From: Streptomyces sp. SN-593
GTDB lineage: Bacteria; Actinomycetota; Actinomycetes; Streptomycetales; Streptomycetaceae
Length of the DNA: 64,000 nucleotides
Direction of reading: 5' to 3'
Assembly (NCBI RefSeq): GCF_016756395.1
Contig: NZ_AP018365.1
Span: 8,683,501-8,747,500 of the forward strand
Shown here piece by piece: positions 43,302 through 54,700 of the stretch; within the stretch, counting starts at the first letter, position 1; every line of letters begins with the position of its first letter. Under the pieces are notes generated by a model that saw only the letters and a program-made list of their open reading frames with translations, made no database searches and had not been told where the DNA came from. The translations under genes and the position numbers were made by a program.

Positions 43302-44610
43302 TCCGACGACCGGCCGAGAACCGGCTGCCCCGGGTTCCGTTTCCGACTCCGACTCCCCTCCGGCCTCCGGCGACCCGCGGTCCGGCCTGCTCCGCTCTTC
43401 GGACGGCGCCGGGGCCGATGTGAATTCCCGTGACCCGCTGCGGTCATGCGGCCACAACCGCGGCGGCGGAATTCGGCCGCCCGACCAAACGTCCGGTCGT
43501 GAGGAAAGCGGGGGAGACGGCGGGCGGGTCGTGACGGTCCGCGGGCGCGCGGCAATTGGTACGGACCGCGCCCACACCGACCGCCTTACGCACGGGCGCC
43601 GCCGCGGCACACCGCGGCGGCGTCCGCCACGCGTTCTCGTACCGACCGGTAGCCCGCGGTCCGCGGTGACCGCGGGCGCCCGCCGCGCCCCGGCGGGGAG
43701 GGAGCCGCAGGCAGGAGGGGGCGCCGGCGCCCGTCCGCGCCCGTATGCGGCGCTCGCGCTGCGGCGCGTACGGCCGGCCGGGCACCAGCCTCCGCGAGGC
43801 CGTCCCCTCCCGCCGCCGTGGAATTACCGTCTGCCCGCCGGAGTCGGCCGCGCCCCGGTCGAAGGGAAAGCGCGCCGCCCCGGGAAACGCGGAATGCGGA
43901 CCTTCCCCGAAAAGGACCGCGTGACGCGGAGAGGCATCGTGGAATTCCCGCACGGGCCCGCGGGCGCATTCCCCGCCGAATACGCTGGATGAGAAGGGGG
44001 TGGGTCGGTGGGCGATCCCGCCGGGTGGCCCGGTCCGCCGCCGATCCGCTCGGCCGCCCCGGGGGTGCGACGCGGGGGTCGTGGGCCACGCCGGACCCTT
44101 TTGCCGCCCGACGCGAGGAACGGGACCTATGTCCCTCCTGCGCTCTTGGTCGGGGAAACGGTTGTTCGGCCCGTCTCTTCCGCGTCCGTCGCCGACGGGA
44201 CCACGCGGACGGGCGCCCGGCTTCCGCGGGCGATTGCCGGTGATCGCCTGCCCGGTGTGCGCTCGCGGGGTGACCGATTGCACCATGAAACAGTCGGGGG
44301 AACATCCGGCGCGCGCCGACCGCGCGGCGCCGGGCATTGCCTATCACCCGGCGCCCCGCGCCGCCGCCCCGGCGCGAGGCCGCTCCCGCCGCCGAACGAG
44401 GCGGCACAGCTCCCACCTGCGAGAACGTAGCGGGAGGTCAGGTGGCCGCCCGGCCGTGTCCGCTTCGTTACCGGCCGGTCCCGAGGAAACCGACGCGCGA
44501 AGGACTAAAGGTGAATAGCCGGGGAATAATGGTCTGCCGCAATCGCCGGACCGGCTCCCGGCGTCCCGGGGAAATGCCCGCCCACGAGGCCCGACCGCCG
44601 CCTGCGGGCC
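43302..44610. other. Long stretch without a convincing gene
   Basis: About 1.3 kb. Reading frames of 140-300 codons exist on both strands but have Arg/Pro/Gly-rich products, no recognisable domain and no favoured ribosome site. A perfect 9-bp hairpin at 43652-43677 (loop of 8) could terminate the glycosidase operon. Relatively AT-richer patches occur near 44490-44530. No RNA gene was recognised. Confidence 0.6.
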
Positions 44611-44624
44611 GGGTTCGTAGATCG

Positions 44625-44656
44625 CGGAACCGGTCACGGAACCGGTTACGGTGACC
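44625..44656. promoter_or_regulatory. Direct/inverted repeat upstream of the T7SS promoter
   Basis: CGGAACCGGT occurs twice at a 12-base period (44625-44634, 44637-44646). The second copy is also the centre of an imperfect 25-base palindrome, from GGTCAC (44632) to GTGACC (44656). It ends 34 bases before the -35 box of the secretion operon, a position suited to an activator. Confidence 0.5.
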
Positions 44657-44690
44657 GCCCCGCGGCGCCCGGAAAGGAAAAGGGGGACTG

Positions 44691-44718
44691 TTGCAACGCG
44701 GGGGAGATTCCCTATAGT
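44691..44718 (+). promoter_or_regulatory. Sigma-70-type promoter of the T7SS operon
   Basis: TTGCAA (44691-44696) and TATAGT (44713-44718) with a 16-base spacer, close to the HrdB consensus. Predicted transcription start near 44725, giving a leader of about 40 bases to the TTG start of eccC. Confidence 0.65.
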
Positions 44719-44764
44719 CGCTGCCGTAACAAGTGGCATGCACACTGCACCGGGAGTCACCGCG

Positions 44765-47700
44765 TTGAGCATTAAGCCGGTGAAGCGTTCACCTCGTCGC
44801 GACGGGCCGCCCATGCCCGACGGTCAGGTCGAGCTCGCGGAGCCGCCGGTATTGGGCGAGCCCGCCGGCGCGGACTTCGGCTCGGCCCTGATGTACCTGC
44901 CGATGGGCCTCGGCGCCGGCGCCATGGTGCTGATGTTCAGCGTCCGCAGCATGGGCCCGACCACCTACATGATGTCCGGGATGATGGGCGTCGCCATGAT
45001 CAGCATGACGCTGACCCAGGTGGGCCGCAGCAGCGCCGAACGCCGCCGCCGGATGCGGGCCGAGCGCCGCGACTACCTCCGCTACCTCGCGCAGAAGCGC
45101 CGCCAGGCCCGCGCCGCCGCCGCCGAGCAGCGCGCCGCCCTGCTGTGGGACAACCCCGACCCGCGCGAGCTGTGGGCCTTCGCGATGGGACCACGGCTGT
45201 GGGAACGCCGCCCCAGCCACGACGACTTCGGCCGGGTCCGGATCGGCATGGGCATCCGCCGCGCCGAACTGGTCTTCCTGCCGCCCCAGACCAAGCCCGT
45301 CGAGGACCTCGAACCGCTCACCGCGATCTCGCTGCGCCGCTTCACCCGCGCCCACCAGACCGTCCCCGACCTGCCGATCCCGGTCGCGCTGCGCCGTTTC
45401 GCCCGGGTGGAGTTCGCCGGCGACGGCCAGGAGGCGCTGGCCCTGATGCGGGCGATGACCGCCCAGCTCGCGGTGCTGCACGCCCCCGACGAACTGCGCA
45501 TCGCCGTGCTCGGGAACACCGCCGCCCGCGCGGAGTGGGACTGGGTCAAGTGGCTGCCCCACAACGCCCACCCCGACGAGCAGGACGACGCCGGCGCGGT
45601 CCGGCTGGCCGCCGGCGATCACGACGAACTGATGGCGCTGCTCGGCCCCGACGTGCGCGACCGCCCCGACCACGACCCGGACGCCTCGCCCAACGTCACC
45701 GAGCCCTTCGTGGTGGTCATCGCGCAGGGCGTCCGGCTGCCCGACAGCTCGCGGCTGCTCCACGAGGGCCTGCGCAACACCCTGCTGCTCGACGCCACCG
45801 GCATGCTGCGCGGCGGCGACGACGTGCTGCGGCTGACCGTCCGCGACGGCACGGTCAGCTTCCCGGCCGGCGACGACGCCTCCGCCTCCGCGTCCGCCGA
45901 CGCGCTCAGCGCCACCGCCGCCGAGACGCTCGCCCGCGGCCTGGCTCCCCTGCGCACCGGCGGCAGCATCGACCTGACCGAACGCCCGCTGGAGTCCGAC
46001 TTCGACCTCACGTCGCTGCTGAACATCCGCGACCCGCGCACCTTCGACGTGAACGCCAAGTGGCGCCCCCGGCAGACCCAGTCGGCCCGGCTGCGGGTGC
46101 CGCTCGGCGTCACCGACGAGGGCGAGGTCGTGGAACTGGACCTCAAGGAGTCCGCGCAGGGCGGGATGGGCCCGCACGGCCTGCTCATCGGCGCCACCGG
46201 CTCCGGCAAGAGCGAACTGCTGCGCACCCTGGTGATGGGACTGGCCGCCACCCACTCCTCGGAGGTCCTGAACCTGGTCCTGGTCGACTTCAAGGGCGGC
46301 GCGACCTTCCTCAACATGGACCGCCTGCCGCACACCTCGGCGGTCATCACCAACCTCGCCGACGAGATCCACCTGGTGGACCGGATGCGGGACTCCATCA
46401 ACGGCGAGATGATCCGCCGTCAGGAACTCCTGCGCGAGTCCGGCTACTCCTCGCTGTTCGACTACGAGAAGGCCCGGATGGCCGGCGCCACCCTCGCGCC
46501 GCTCCCCTCACTGCTGATCATCGTGGACGAGTTCTCCGAACTGCTCGCCAGCAAACCGGAGTTCGTGGACCTGTTCGTGTCCGTCGGGCGGCTGGGCCGC
46601 AGCCTGGGCGTCCACCTGCTGCTCGCCTCCCAGCGGCTGGACGAGAGCCGCATCCACAAGGTGGAGGGCCACCTGTCCTACCGGCTGGCCCTGCGCACCT
46701 TCTCCTCCATGGAGTCCCGCAGCGTCATCGGCGTCTCGCACGCCTACGAACTGCCCTCCGCGCCCGGCAACGGCTACCTGAAGGTCGACACCACCAACCT
46801 CGTCCGGTTCAAGGCCGCCTACGTCTCCGGCCCGGCCCCCGAACCGGCCGCGGAGATCGACCCCGCCGAGCAGCAGCGCGCCGCCCAGGAGGTCACCGCC
46901 TTCGGGCTCGACCGCAGCGGCGAACTTCTCTCCGCGCGCGCCGAGGAGGCCGCGGCCCTGGCCGAGGCCGCCCGGGCGGCCGAGGAGAAGGCCCGCCCGA
47001 CGACCGGCCCCGACGGCGAACCGCTCACCGAGGAGAGCCTGCTGGAACTGCTGGTCGGCCGGCTGGAGGACGCGGGCCCGCCGGCCCGCCAGGTGTGGCT
47101 GCCGCCGCTGGACTCCTCCGTCAGCCTCGACCAGGTGCTGCCGGCGATCGTCCCGGACCCCGACCGCGGCATGAGCGCCGCCGACTACCCCAGGCTGGCC
47201 TCGCTGCGCTTCCCGCTCGGCATGGTCGACAAGCCCTACGAGCAGTCCCGCGACCTGCTCACCGCGGACCTGTCCGGCGCCGACGGCCACGTCGGCCTGG
47301 TCGGTGCGCCGCGCACCGGCAAGTCCACGATGCTGCGCACGATGATGATGTCGCTGGCCGTGACCCACACCCCGCAGGAGATCCAGTTCTACTGCCTGGA
47401 CTTCGGCGGCGGCGGCCTGGTCTCCACCTCCGGCCTCCCGCACGTCGGATCGGTCGCCACCCGCCTGGACCGGGACCGCGTGCACCGCACCGTCGCCGAA
47501 CTGACCCAGCTCCTGGAGCGCCGCGAGGCCGAGTTCGGCGCCCGCGGCCTGGAGTCCATGGCCGGCTACCGGGCGCAGCGCGCCGCCGGCGCGATCGAGG
47601 ACCCGTACGGCGACGTGTTCCTCGTGGTCGACGGCTGGGGCACGCTGCGCCAGGACTACGAGGACATCGAGCCGCGCGTCATCGACATGGCCGCCCGGGG

Positions 47701-48760
47701 GCTGTCCTTCGGCATCCACGTCATCGGCTCCGCGGTGCGCTGGTCGGAGTTCCGCCCCCGGCTGCGCGACCTGCTCGGCACCAAGTTCGAACTCCGGCTG
47801 GGCGACACCCTGGAGTCCGAGGTCGGCGCGCGCGCCGCCGCGGCGGTGCCGCACCAGCCCGGCCGCGGACTGACCTCCGGCGGACACCACTTCCTGGCCG
47901 CGCTGCCCCGCCTGGACAGCTCCCCGCACACGGAGGACCTCACCGCGGCCACCAAGGAGGCGGTCGCGGAGATCGACACCTTCTGGACCGGCCGGCCCGC
48001 CCCCGGCGTCCGGCTGCTGCCCAGCCGGCTGTCCACCGCCCAACTCCCGGCCGCGGAAGGCGACCTGCGGGTGTGCCTGGGCTGGGACGAGCAGCGCCTC
48101 GAACCGGCCTGGCACGACTTCGCCGCCCACCCCCACCTGATGGTCTTCGGCGACAGCGAGACCGGCAAGACCAACATGCTGCGGCTCATGGTCGACGCCA
48201 TCACCTCCCGCTACACCCCCGAGGAAGCCCGCATCATGGTCGCCGACCCCGGGCGCGGCCTGCTCACCGCGGTCCCCGAGGCCTACCGGGTCGGCTACGT
48301 CGTGGACAGCGAGGCGCTCGGCCAACTCGCCGCGAGCGCCGCGGTGTCGGTCGGCAAGCGGGTGCCGGCCGCCGACATCTCCCCGGAGAACCTGGCCCGC
48401 CGCGACTGGTGGAGCGGTCCGCTGCTGTTCGTGCTCATCGACGACTACGACCTGTTCTCCGGCACGCCCGGCGCCCCCTCCCCGATGACCCCGCTGGTGC
48501 CGCTGCTGGCCCAGGCCCCCCACATCGGGCTGCACCTGGTCGTGTGCCGCAGCACCTCCGGGGCGATGCGGGCGATGATGGACCCGGTGCTGCGCCGCCT
48601 GTGGGAACTGGGCAACCCGGCCCTGCTCTTCTCCTACCCGAAGGAGGAGGGCAAGTTCATCGGCGAGGCGAAGCCGCGCACCCTGCCGCCCGGCCGCGCC
48701 CAACTCGTCACCCGCCGCGCGGTCAAGCTCATGCAGACCGGACTGGTGGCCGCCGAGTGA
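44765..48760 (+). CDS. eccC: Type VII secretion ATPase EccC (FtsK/SpoIIIE family)
   Basis: 1331 aa from TTG 44765, chosen because GGGAG lies eight bases upstream and the product then begins MSIKPVKRSPRR, a usual EccC N-terminus; ATG 44738 is in frame but has no ribosome site. Two membrane helices (about residues 40-85) are followed by a charged stalk and three ATPase domains. Domain 1 has GATGSGKSE (about 475) and LLIIVDEFSELL and is the complete one. Domain 2 has GAPRTGKST (about 846) and VFLVVDGW. Domain 3 has GDSETGKTN (about 1128) and LLFVLIDDYD. It powers export of WXG100 substrates and binds their C-terminal signals. It heads the secretion operon. Confidence 0.96.
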   Translation: MSIKPVKRSPRRDGPPMPDGQVELAEPPVLGEPAGADFGSALMYLPMGLGAGAMVLMFSVRSMGPTTYMMSGMMGVAMISMTLTQVGRSSAERRRRMRAERRDYLRYLAQKRRQARAAAAEQRAALLWDNPDPRELWAFAMGPRLWERRPSHDDFGRVRIGMGIRRAELVFLPPQTKPVEDLEPLTAISLRRFTRAHQTVPDLPIPVALRRFARVEFAGDGQEALALMRAMTAQLAVLHAPDELRIAVLGNTAARAEWDWVKWLPHNAHPDEQDDAGAVRLAAGDHDELMALLGPDVRDRPDHDPDASPNVTEPFVVVIAQGVRLPDSSRLLHEGLRNTLLLDATGMLRGGDDVLRLTVRDGTVSFPAGDDASASASADALSATAAETLARGLAPLRTGGSIDLTERPLESDFDLTSLLNIRDPRTFDVNAKWRPRQTQSARLRVPLGVTDEGEVVELDLKESAQGGMGPHGLLIGATGSGKSELLRTLVMGLAATHSSEVLNLVLVDFKGGATFLNMDRLPHTSAVITNLADEIHLVDRMRDSINGEMIRRQELLRESGYSSLFDYEKARMAGATLAPLPSLLIIVDEFSELLASKPEFVDLFVSVGRLGRSLGVHLLLASQRLDESRIHKVEGHLSYRLALRTFSSMESRSVIGVSHAYELPSAPGNGYLKVDTTNLVRFKAAYVSGPAPEPAAEIDPAEQQRAAQEVTAFGLDRSGELLSARAEEAAALAEAARAAEEKARPTTGPDGEPLTEESLLELLVGRLEDAGPPARQVWLPPLDSSVSLDQVLPAIVPDPDRGMSAADYPRLASLRFPLGMVDKPYEQSRDLLTADLSGADGHVGLVGAPRTGKSTMLRTMMMSLAVTHTPQEIQFYCLDFGGGGLVSTSGLPHVGSVATRLDRDRVHRTVAELTQLLERREAEFGARGLESMAGYRAQRAAGAIEDPYGDVFLVVDGWGTLRQDYEDIEPRVIDMAARGLSFGIHVIGSAVRWSEFRPRLRDLLGTKFELRLGDTLESEVGARAAAAVPHQPGRGLTSGGHHFLAALPRLDSSPHTEDLTAATKEAVAEIDTFWTGRPAPGVRLLPSRLSTAQLPAAEGDLRVCLGWDEQRLEPAWHDFAAHPHLMVFGDSETGKTNMLRLMVDAITSRYTPEEARIMVADPGRGLLTAVPEAYRVGYVVDSEALGQLAASAAVSVGKRVPAADISPENLARRDWWSGPLLFVLIDDYDLFSGTPGAPSPMTPLVPLLAQAPHIGLHLVVCRSTSGAMRAMMDPVLRRLWELGNPALLFSYPKEEGKFIGEAKPRTLPPGRAQLVTRRAVKLMQTGLVAAE

Positions 48761-48935
48761 GCCGCGACCGCATCCCCGCCCCGAGGCCCGCGCGTACGGG
48801 TGCCGTCCGCCCGGCACCCCCGCGCCCGGCCGCCGCCCGCCCGGCGCCCGACCGAACCGCCGCCGCCCGTACCGCCGCCGCCCCCGGCCCCGCCACCGGG
48901 GAACGCGGCGTGCCCCAGCGCACAGGAGCGTCCCG

Positions 48936-50336
48936 ATGACCAGTGCCTCCGTGGTTCCCGCCGCAGGGACCGGCACCGAGGTGTGCCGGGTGACCGTCGT
49001 CGGCCCCGGCGGCCAGGCCGACCTCGCCATCCCCGTCACGCTGCCGGTGTCCGCCCTGCTGCCCGTCCTCGTGGAGCACGTCGTCTCCGACGTCCGCGAC
49101 CGCGGCGCGCCGTGGTCGCTCCAGCGCCTGGGCGAGTCCCCCCTCGACCCCGACGGCACCCCCGCCGGGCTCGGCCTGCACCACGGCGACGTGCTGTACC
49201 TGCGCCCCGTCGAGGAGCCGCTGCCCACCCTGCACTTCGACGACGTCGCCGACGGCGTCGCCCACGTCGTCGGCTCGCTGCCCGGCCGCTGGCGGCCGGA
49301 GCTGACCCGCGCGCTGGCCCTGACCATGGGCGCGCTCGCCCTCGTCTTCCTCGCCCTCGCCCTGCTCAGCGACGGTCCCGGCGACTTCGCCGGCTACGGC
49401 TCGGGCATCGCCGCCGTGCTGTTCGCCGCGGCGAGCGTCACCGGCGCCCGGCTCGACGCCGACCCGGCCGCCGTGCTGACCGCCGGCATCGCCTCGATGG
49501 CCATGGCCGCGCTCGCCGGACTGTCCTTCCGCACCGGCCCGGGAGGCGGCTTCGACCCGGGCGTGGCCGGCCTGCTGGTCACCGCCGGCTGCGTCACCGC
49601 CGTGGCCGTCGCGCTCGTCGCGCTGCGCGCCACGCCCTTCCTGGTACCCGGCACCGCGGCCGTCGTGGCCGCCTCCGTGGCCGCCGCCATCGGACTGCGC
49701 GCCGCCTTCGACTGGCGGACCGGCCAGGCCGTCGCCGTGGTCGGCGTCGGCCTGTTCGTCCTCGGCCACTTCGCGCCCCGGCTCACGCTGCGCGCCGCCC
49801 GGCTGCGGGTCCCCCAACTCCCGCACAACGCCGCCGAACTGCAGGAGGACGTGGAGCCCGAGCCGCAGGAGCGGGTGGAACGCCGGGTGCGGGCCGCCAC
49901 CTCCTACCTGGACGCCCTCAGCGTCGGCTTCGCCATCGCCTTCGGCGTCGTCTTCTGGTTCATGGTCCACGAACACGGCTGGATCGGCTGGGCACTGCCG
50001 CTCGTGTTCGGCGGCGCGGTGCTGCTGCGCTCCCGCGGCCTGACCGGAACCCTCCAGCGGGTGCCCACCGTCATCGCCGCCGGCGGCGGCCTCGCGCTGC
50101 TCCTCCTCCAGCAGTGGACCACCGGCGGCCCCGGCCAGCGCGGCACCGCCGTCGCGCTTCTCGCGCTGACCGTCGTCGCCCTGCTGGCAGCCGCCTGGCG
50201 GCTGCCCTCCAGCCGGCTGCTCCCGGTGTGGGGCCACAGCGGCGACATCACCGAGATGCTCGTCGCGATGGCCCTGCTGCCCCTGCTCCTCCAACTCCTG
50301 CACGTCTACTCGCACCTGCGCGAGATGACGAGCTGA
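48936..50336 (+). CDS. eccD: Type VII secretion membrane protein EccD
   Basis: 466 aa from ATG 48936 (AGGAG upstream). Residues 1-95 form a ubiquitin-like domain (CRVTVVGPGGQADLAIP...LHHGDVLYLRP). From about residue 125 there are some eleven hydrophobic helices, interrupted by one cytoplasmic loop (about 290-325) with acidic and Arg residues. This is the layout of EccD, the central channel-like component of ESX systems. The 175 bases between it and eccC contain no gene. Confidence 0.95.
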   Translation: MTSASVVPAAGTGTEVCRVTVVGPGGQADLAIPVTLPVSALLPVLVEHVVSDVRDRGAPWSLQRLGESPLDPDGTPAGLGLHHGDVLYLRPVEEPLPTLHFDDVADGVAHVVGSLPGRWRPELTRALALTMGALALVFLALALLSDGPGDFAGYGSGIAAVLFAAASVTGARLDADPAAVLTAGIASMAMAALAGLSFRTGPGGGFDPGVAGLLVTAGCVTAVAVALVALRATPFLVPGTAAVVAASVAAAIGLRAAFDWRTGQAVAVVGVGLFVLGHFAPRLTLRAARLRVPQLPHNAAELQEDVEPEPQERVERRVRAATSYLDALSVGFAIAFGVVFWFMVHEHGWIGWALPLVFGGAVLLRSRGLTGTLQRVPTVIAAGGGLALLLLQQWTTGGPGQRGTAVALLALTVVALLAAAWRLPSSRLLPVWGHSGDITEMLVAMALLPLLLQLLHVYSHLREMTS

Positions 50337-50370
50337 GACACCGGACCGGAACCGAGAGGAGGAACCCGAC

Positions 50371-51714
50371 ATGCAGACCCGACGGGACCACGTCCAGGCG
50401 TACCAGTTCGCCGTCGGCCGCCTGGCCACCGCGCTCGTCAGCGGCGACCCCGGCCGCGGCGACAGCCCCACCCGCCGCGCCTCGCTCGGCACCTTCTTCG
50501 GCGTGGGCGTCGTCATCCTGCTCTGCGTGGGCTTCGGCGTCTACGGCCTCATCGCGCCCGCCCCCGACCACTCCTGGCGCGCCTCCGGGGCGTACATCGT
50601 GGAGAAGGAGACCGGCAACCGCTACCTGTACGCCGGCGGCGAGCTGCACCCGGTCCGCAACTACGCCTCGGTACGGCTGCTCGCCGGCAACGCCACCGCC
50701 CACAACGTCTCCCGGCAGGACCTCGCCGGCATCCCGCACGGTGCCGCGATCGGCATCCCCGGCGCCCCCGACGAGGTCCCCGCCCCCGCCGACGTGCTCG
50801 GCAACGCCTGGACCCTCTGCCTGCGGCCGCAGCTCGCCGGGGGGCTGAGCCTCGACTTCAGTCCCGCCGGCCACACCGCCGCCGTCCCCGCCGGCCGGCA
50901 GGCCCTGCTGGCCGGTCCCGACGGCACGCGCTACCTGCTGTGGAAGGGCACCACCTACCGCGTCCCGGACCAGGCGACGCTGGTCGCGCTCGGGCTGGAC
51001 ACCGACCGGCAGATCGCCGCCCCCGCCGACTGGCTCGCCGATCTGCCGACCGGGCGCGCGCTCACCGCGGTCCGCCCCGCCGGACTGGGCACGCCCGCCG
51101 GCAAGGTCGCCGACCACGCCGTCACCGTCGGCCAGTTGTTCACCACGACCACCACCACCGCCGGCGCGCGCCACTACTACGTGATGACCAAGGCCGGCGT
51201 CGCCCGCACCACGGCGACCGAGTCCGCGCTGCTCGCCGCGCAGCCCCACGTCCCCGCACCGCTCCAGGTGCCCTCCTCCGCGCTGGCCGCCGTCCAGCTC
51301 GCCAGCGACCCCGACATGGCCGGCGCGCTGCCCGACGTGGCCGGCGCGCCCGCGATGTCCACCGACGGGCAGGCGGTGTGCCTGGCCCAGCGCGTCGACG
51401 GCGCCACGCTGGGCACGCAGGTCGTCGTCGAGACCGGCGCCGCCGCCACCGGCAGCCGCTCCGTCGTCGTGCCACCCGGCCATGGCGTGGTGGCCCGCAG
51501 CCGCGAGGAGGCGCTGAAGAAGGTCACCCACCCCAGGACCTACCTCATCACCGACGACGGCACCGCCTACCCGCTGGCCGACGACGACGCCACCGCCGCA
51601 CTCGGCCTGTCCGGCCTGGTCTCCTTGCTGCCCGACGACGTGATCTCCCTGCTGCCGACCGGCCCCGTCCTGTCCAAGCCAGGCTCCACCGGCGGAGGAG
51701 GCAGCGGTGTTTAG
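50371..51714 (+). CDS. eccB: Type VII secretion protein EccB
   Basis: 447 aa from ATG 50371 (GAGAGGAGGAA upstream). It begins with the typical MQTRRDHVQAYQFAVGRL segment, then a single membrane helix (about residues 40-62) and a large extracytoplasmic part with repeated beta-rich elements (AYIVEKETGNRYLY, DGTRYLLWKG, AYPLADDDA). A Gly-rich tail ends it. EccB is a core membrane component of the ESX complex. It overlaps the next gene by 8 bases. Confidence 0.95.
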   Translation: MQTRRDHVQAYQFAVGRLATALVSGDPGRGDSPTRRASLGTFFGVGVVILLCVGFGVYGLIAPAPDHSWRASGAYIVEKETGNRYLYAGGELHPVRNYASVRLLAGNATAHNVSRQDLAGIPHGAAIGIPGAPDEVPAPADVLGNAWTLCLRPQLAGGLSLDFSPAGHTAAVPAGRQALLAGPDGTRYLLWKGTTYRVPDQATLVALGLDTDRQIAAPADWLADLPTGRALTAVRPAGLGTPAGKVADHAVTVGQLFTTTTTTAGARHYYVMTKAGVARTTATESALLAAQPHVPAPLQVPSSALAAVQLASDPDMAGALPDVAGAPAMSTDGQAVCLAQRVDGATLGTQVVVETGAAATGSRSVVVPPGHGVVARSREEALKKVTHPRTYLITDDGTAYPLADDDATAALGLSGLVSLLPDDVISLLPTGPVLSKPGSTGGGGSGV

Positions 51715-54700
51715 GAGCATCCGGTCGCTGCTGCCGCCCGGCCCCGCGCTCCAGTGCCGCCCCGTCGGCGACGCGCTGCTGCTCCAGCCCAAGGGCCGCA
51801 ACGACCAGGCCGCCTGGCGGTTCACCGGCGCGCTCGCCCGCGACGACCAGCACACCGTCGTCGTCGTGGACGTGCCCGGCATCCCGCCGGACACCGCGGC
51901 CGACGCCATGGCCCGCGCGCTGTCCGACAGCGGCGGCAGCCTGCGCCTGGTCTTCGGCAACGGCACCTCCGCGGAGATCCGCCGCGCCGGGCAGCGGATC
52001 TCCGAGGAACTGGGCAAGGTCGTGGTGGTGCCCGACGGCGAGGTGCTGCCCACCGCCGGCGGCGGGCTCTACATCCCCGGCGGCCACGGCTCGGGATGGC
52101 TGCGGCTGCGCCCCGGCCGCCCGGTCGAACACGACTCCATGGGCTTCCCCAAGCCCCGCTGGCAGTTCTCGATGATGGACCGCCCCTGGGCGACTAGCCC
52201 CTACGCCGTGGTCGAACCGCTGCCCTGCGGGGTGTGGGTGCGCGGCGCGCTGCCCGACGGCGCCGACGACAACCGGCTCCGGCTCTTCGGCCTCATCGCC
52301 GTCGACCCCGACGTCATGACGGTGGTGCTCGGCTGCCCCGGCGGCCCGGCCGTCCCGCTCGCCGACGTCGTACGGTTCTGGGAGACCGTGATGCCGTCGA
52401 CCCGCTCCCGGGTGCGCTTCGTGCACTTCGGACCGGTCGCACTGCCCCAGGAGGGCGAGGCGCTCGGCCAACAGCTCGCCGACGCGCTGGACCACCAGGT
52501 CGTCCTGTACACCGGCATGGGCGACGACGACGCCACCACGGCCGCGCCCCGGACCGGGGCGGCGGACCGAGGCGCCCGCGGCGCGAACGGCTCGGCTGCG
52601 TACGGCACGTCGGAGCAGGGCGGCGCGCCGGGCGGAGCCGACCACGCGACGGGTCCCTCCACGTTCGTCCGCGAACTGCTCTACACCCCGCGCGGCACCG
52701 ACATCGCCCCGCCGCCGGCCCTGGCGGGCGTGCGCGAACCCCTGCCCGGCTTCCAACCGGTCGCCCCGGGCGTCTACGAGTACGCCTTCGACGCGGTGCT
52801 CGAAGTGGTGCAGAGCGGGTTGTGGATGCGCCCGCAGTCCGAGCCCGCCGACGGCGACGACGTGCGCCGGATCGCGGCCGTCCCCGGCGACCGGCTCTTC
52901 CTCTACCACCGCGGCTCCCCGGAACTGGCCGCGCGGATGCGGGCGCTGGCCGAGGACGCGCTCTGGCGGCTGGGCGCCGACGCACGCAGCGACTTCATCC
53001 TGCGGCCGGCCGACGACCCGGCCGTGGACACCGGCGCCTGGTACGCCGAGCCGATCGCCGTGTCCGACCCGCAGGAGGCGGTGACGGCGGCGATCCCGCC
53101 GACCACCCGGCCGGCGGGGACCGCGCCCTGGACCCCGGTCACGGTCGGGGCACCGGCCGTGGGGACCGCTGACGACGACGTCGCCGTCGCGGGTGAGGCG
53201 GCAGGCTCGGACGGCGTGGCAGGTGTGGACGACGCGGAAGGTACGCGGAGCGGTGGGGCGCAGGAGGGCGCCGGGGTGCCGGCGGCCCTCGGACCCGCAC
53301 CCGCGGCCGCTTCCGACACCGGGGCGGCGAACGCCTTCCAGGCGGAGGTGTGGGCGTCCGCCGCCGAGGACCTCTCCGCGCCGGCGCCGTCGCCCGCGTC
53401 CGCTTCCAGGGCGCCCGCGGTGGCACCGTCGAGCCCGCGGCCGGTAGGCGCCCTCACCGCGGGGCTCGCGCTGCCGACGGGGTGGGCCGCCTCGATGCCC
53501 ACCGAGTCGTCGGAGACCGTCGCGCCCTCCGCGGCTGCCGCGCCTACCGCGGCCGAGGCGTCGGCCACGGCGGCGCCGCTCGCGGTTCCCGCGGTGTCCG
53601 GGCCCGCGCCCGACGGCGTGGTGGAGGGGGAACACGCCACCGCGGCCGGGGCGGAGGGCGTGTCGACCGCCACCGCGGGTGCCACGGCGGGCCCCGCCCT
53701 CGCGGGTGGCGGGCTGCCTCCGACCGGAGGTGCCGGCGCGGTGCCGACGGTGCCGACCGGGCGGGCGGGCAGCGGCGACGACGGCGGCGGCGAAGACGGC
53801 GGCGACGAACCCGAGCGGTCCGAACGCGCCGAGCCGGAAGCGGGGGAGACCGAGGCCGCGGAGCGGGGAGCCCCGGAGCCGGCTGCCGAGGACGTCCCGC
53901 TTCCGGATGCGGAGCCGGAGCCGGAGCGTGATCCGAGGCTGGAAGCGGTCGAGCGGGACGGGCGGGCGGTCGAGCGGGCGGTCGAGCAGGGCGGGCGGGC
54001 GGACGAGTCGGGCGGGCGGGCGGACGGCCTGCCCGGGGAGCCCGCACCCCCCGTGCCTCCGCACCTGGCGGAGAACCCGGCCCCCGGTACGGTTCCAGCC
54101 GCCCCTTACGCCCCGCCGTCGGTGCGCCGGCTTCCGCTGCCGTTGGCCCACCCGACCACGATCTTCCCGCCCTCGTCCGACGGTCCGCCCTCGTCCGACG
54201 GTCCGGCCTCGTCCGACGGTCCGGCCGCGCCGGATGCCGCCCCCGTCCCGGCCCCCGCGCCCGTCGCCGCGCTGCCAACTCCCGGACCCGCGCCCATCCC
54301 GTCGGGCTCCGGGCCCGCGACGCCGTCGCCGGGTGGGCCGACTGCCGTGCCGCTGGTGCCGGCTGCCGCGGCTCCGGTTCCTCCTGCGGGCCCCTCCCTC
54401 GTACCGCCGGTGCCCCCCACTCCGCCCGCGCCGGTGCCGCCGACGGCAGTTGTTCCGGCGCCGGGTCCGTCTGCCGCGGTGCCGCCGCCGGTGTCCCCCT
54501 CCGGGGCCGCGCTGCTGGGGCCGGAGGCTGTCAGTGGTTCCGCTCCCGGTGGTTCCGCCCCGCCGGCCGCACCCACCGCGGTGCCGTCAGGGGCCGTTGG
54601 CTCCCCGCCGGTCGTTCCTCCGTCCCCTGCGCAGCCCGTTCCGGGTCCGCCGGCCGAGGCCGCTCCCGGCGCCCCTGCCGCGCCGTCCGGTCCGACCGCG

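Noticed and set aside
43444-44337. 297-codon minus-strand ORF in the gap before the secretion locus
   Set aside because: No domain, Arg/Pro-rich product, several equally long frames overlap it, no favoured start.
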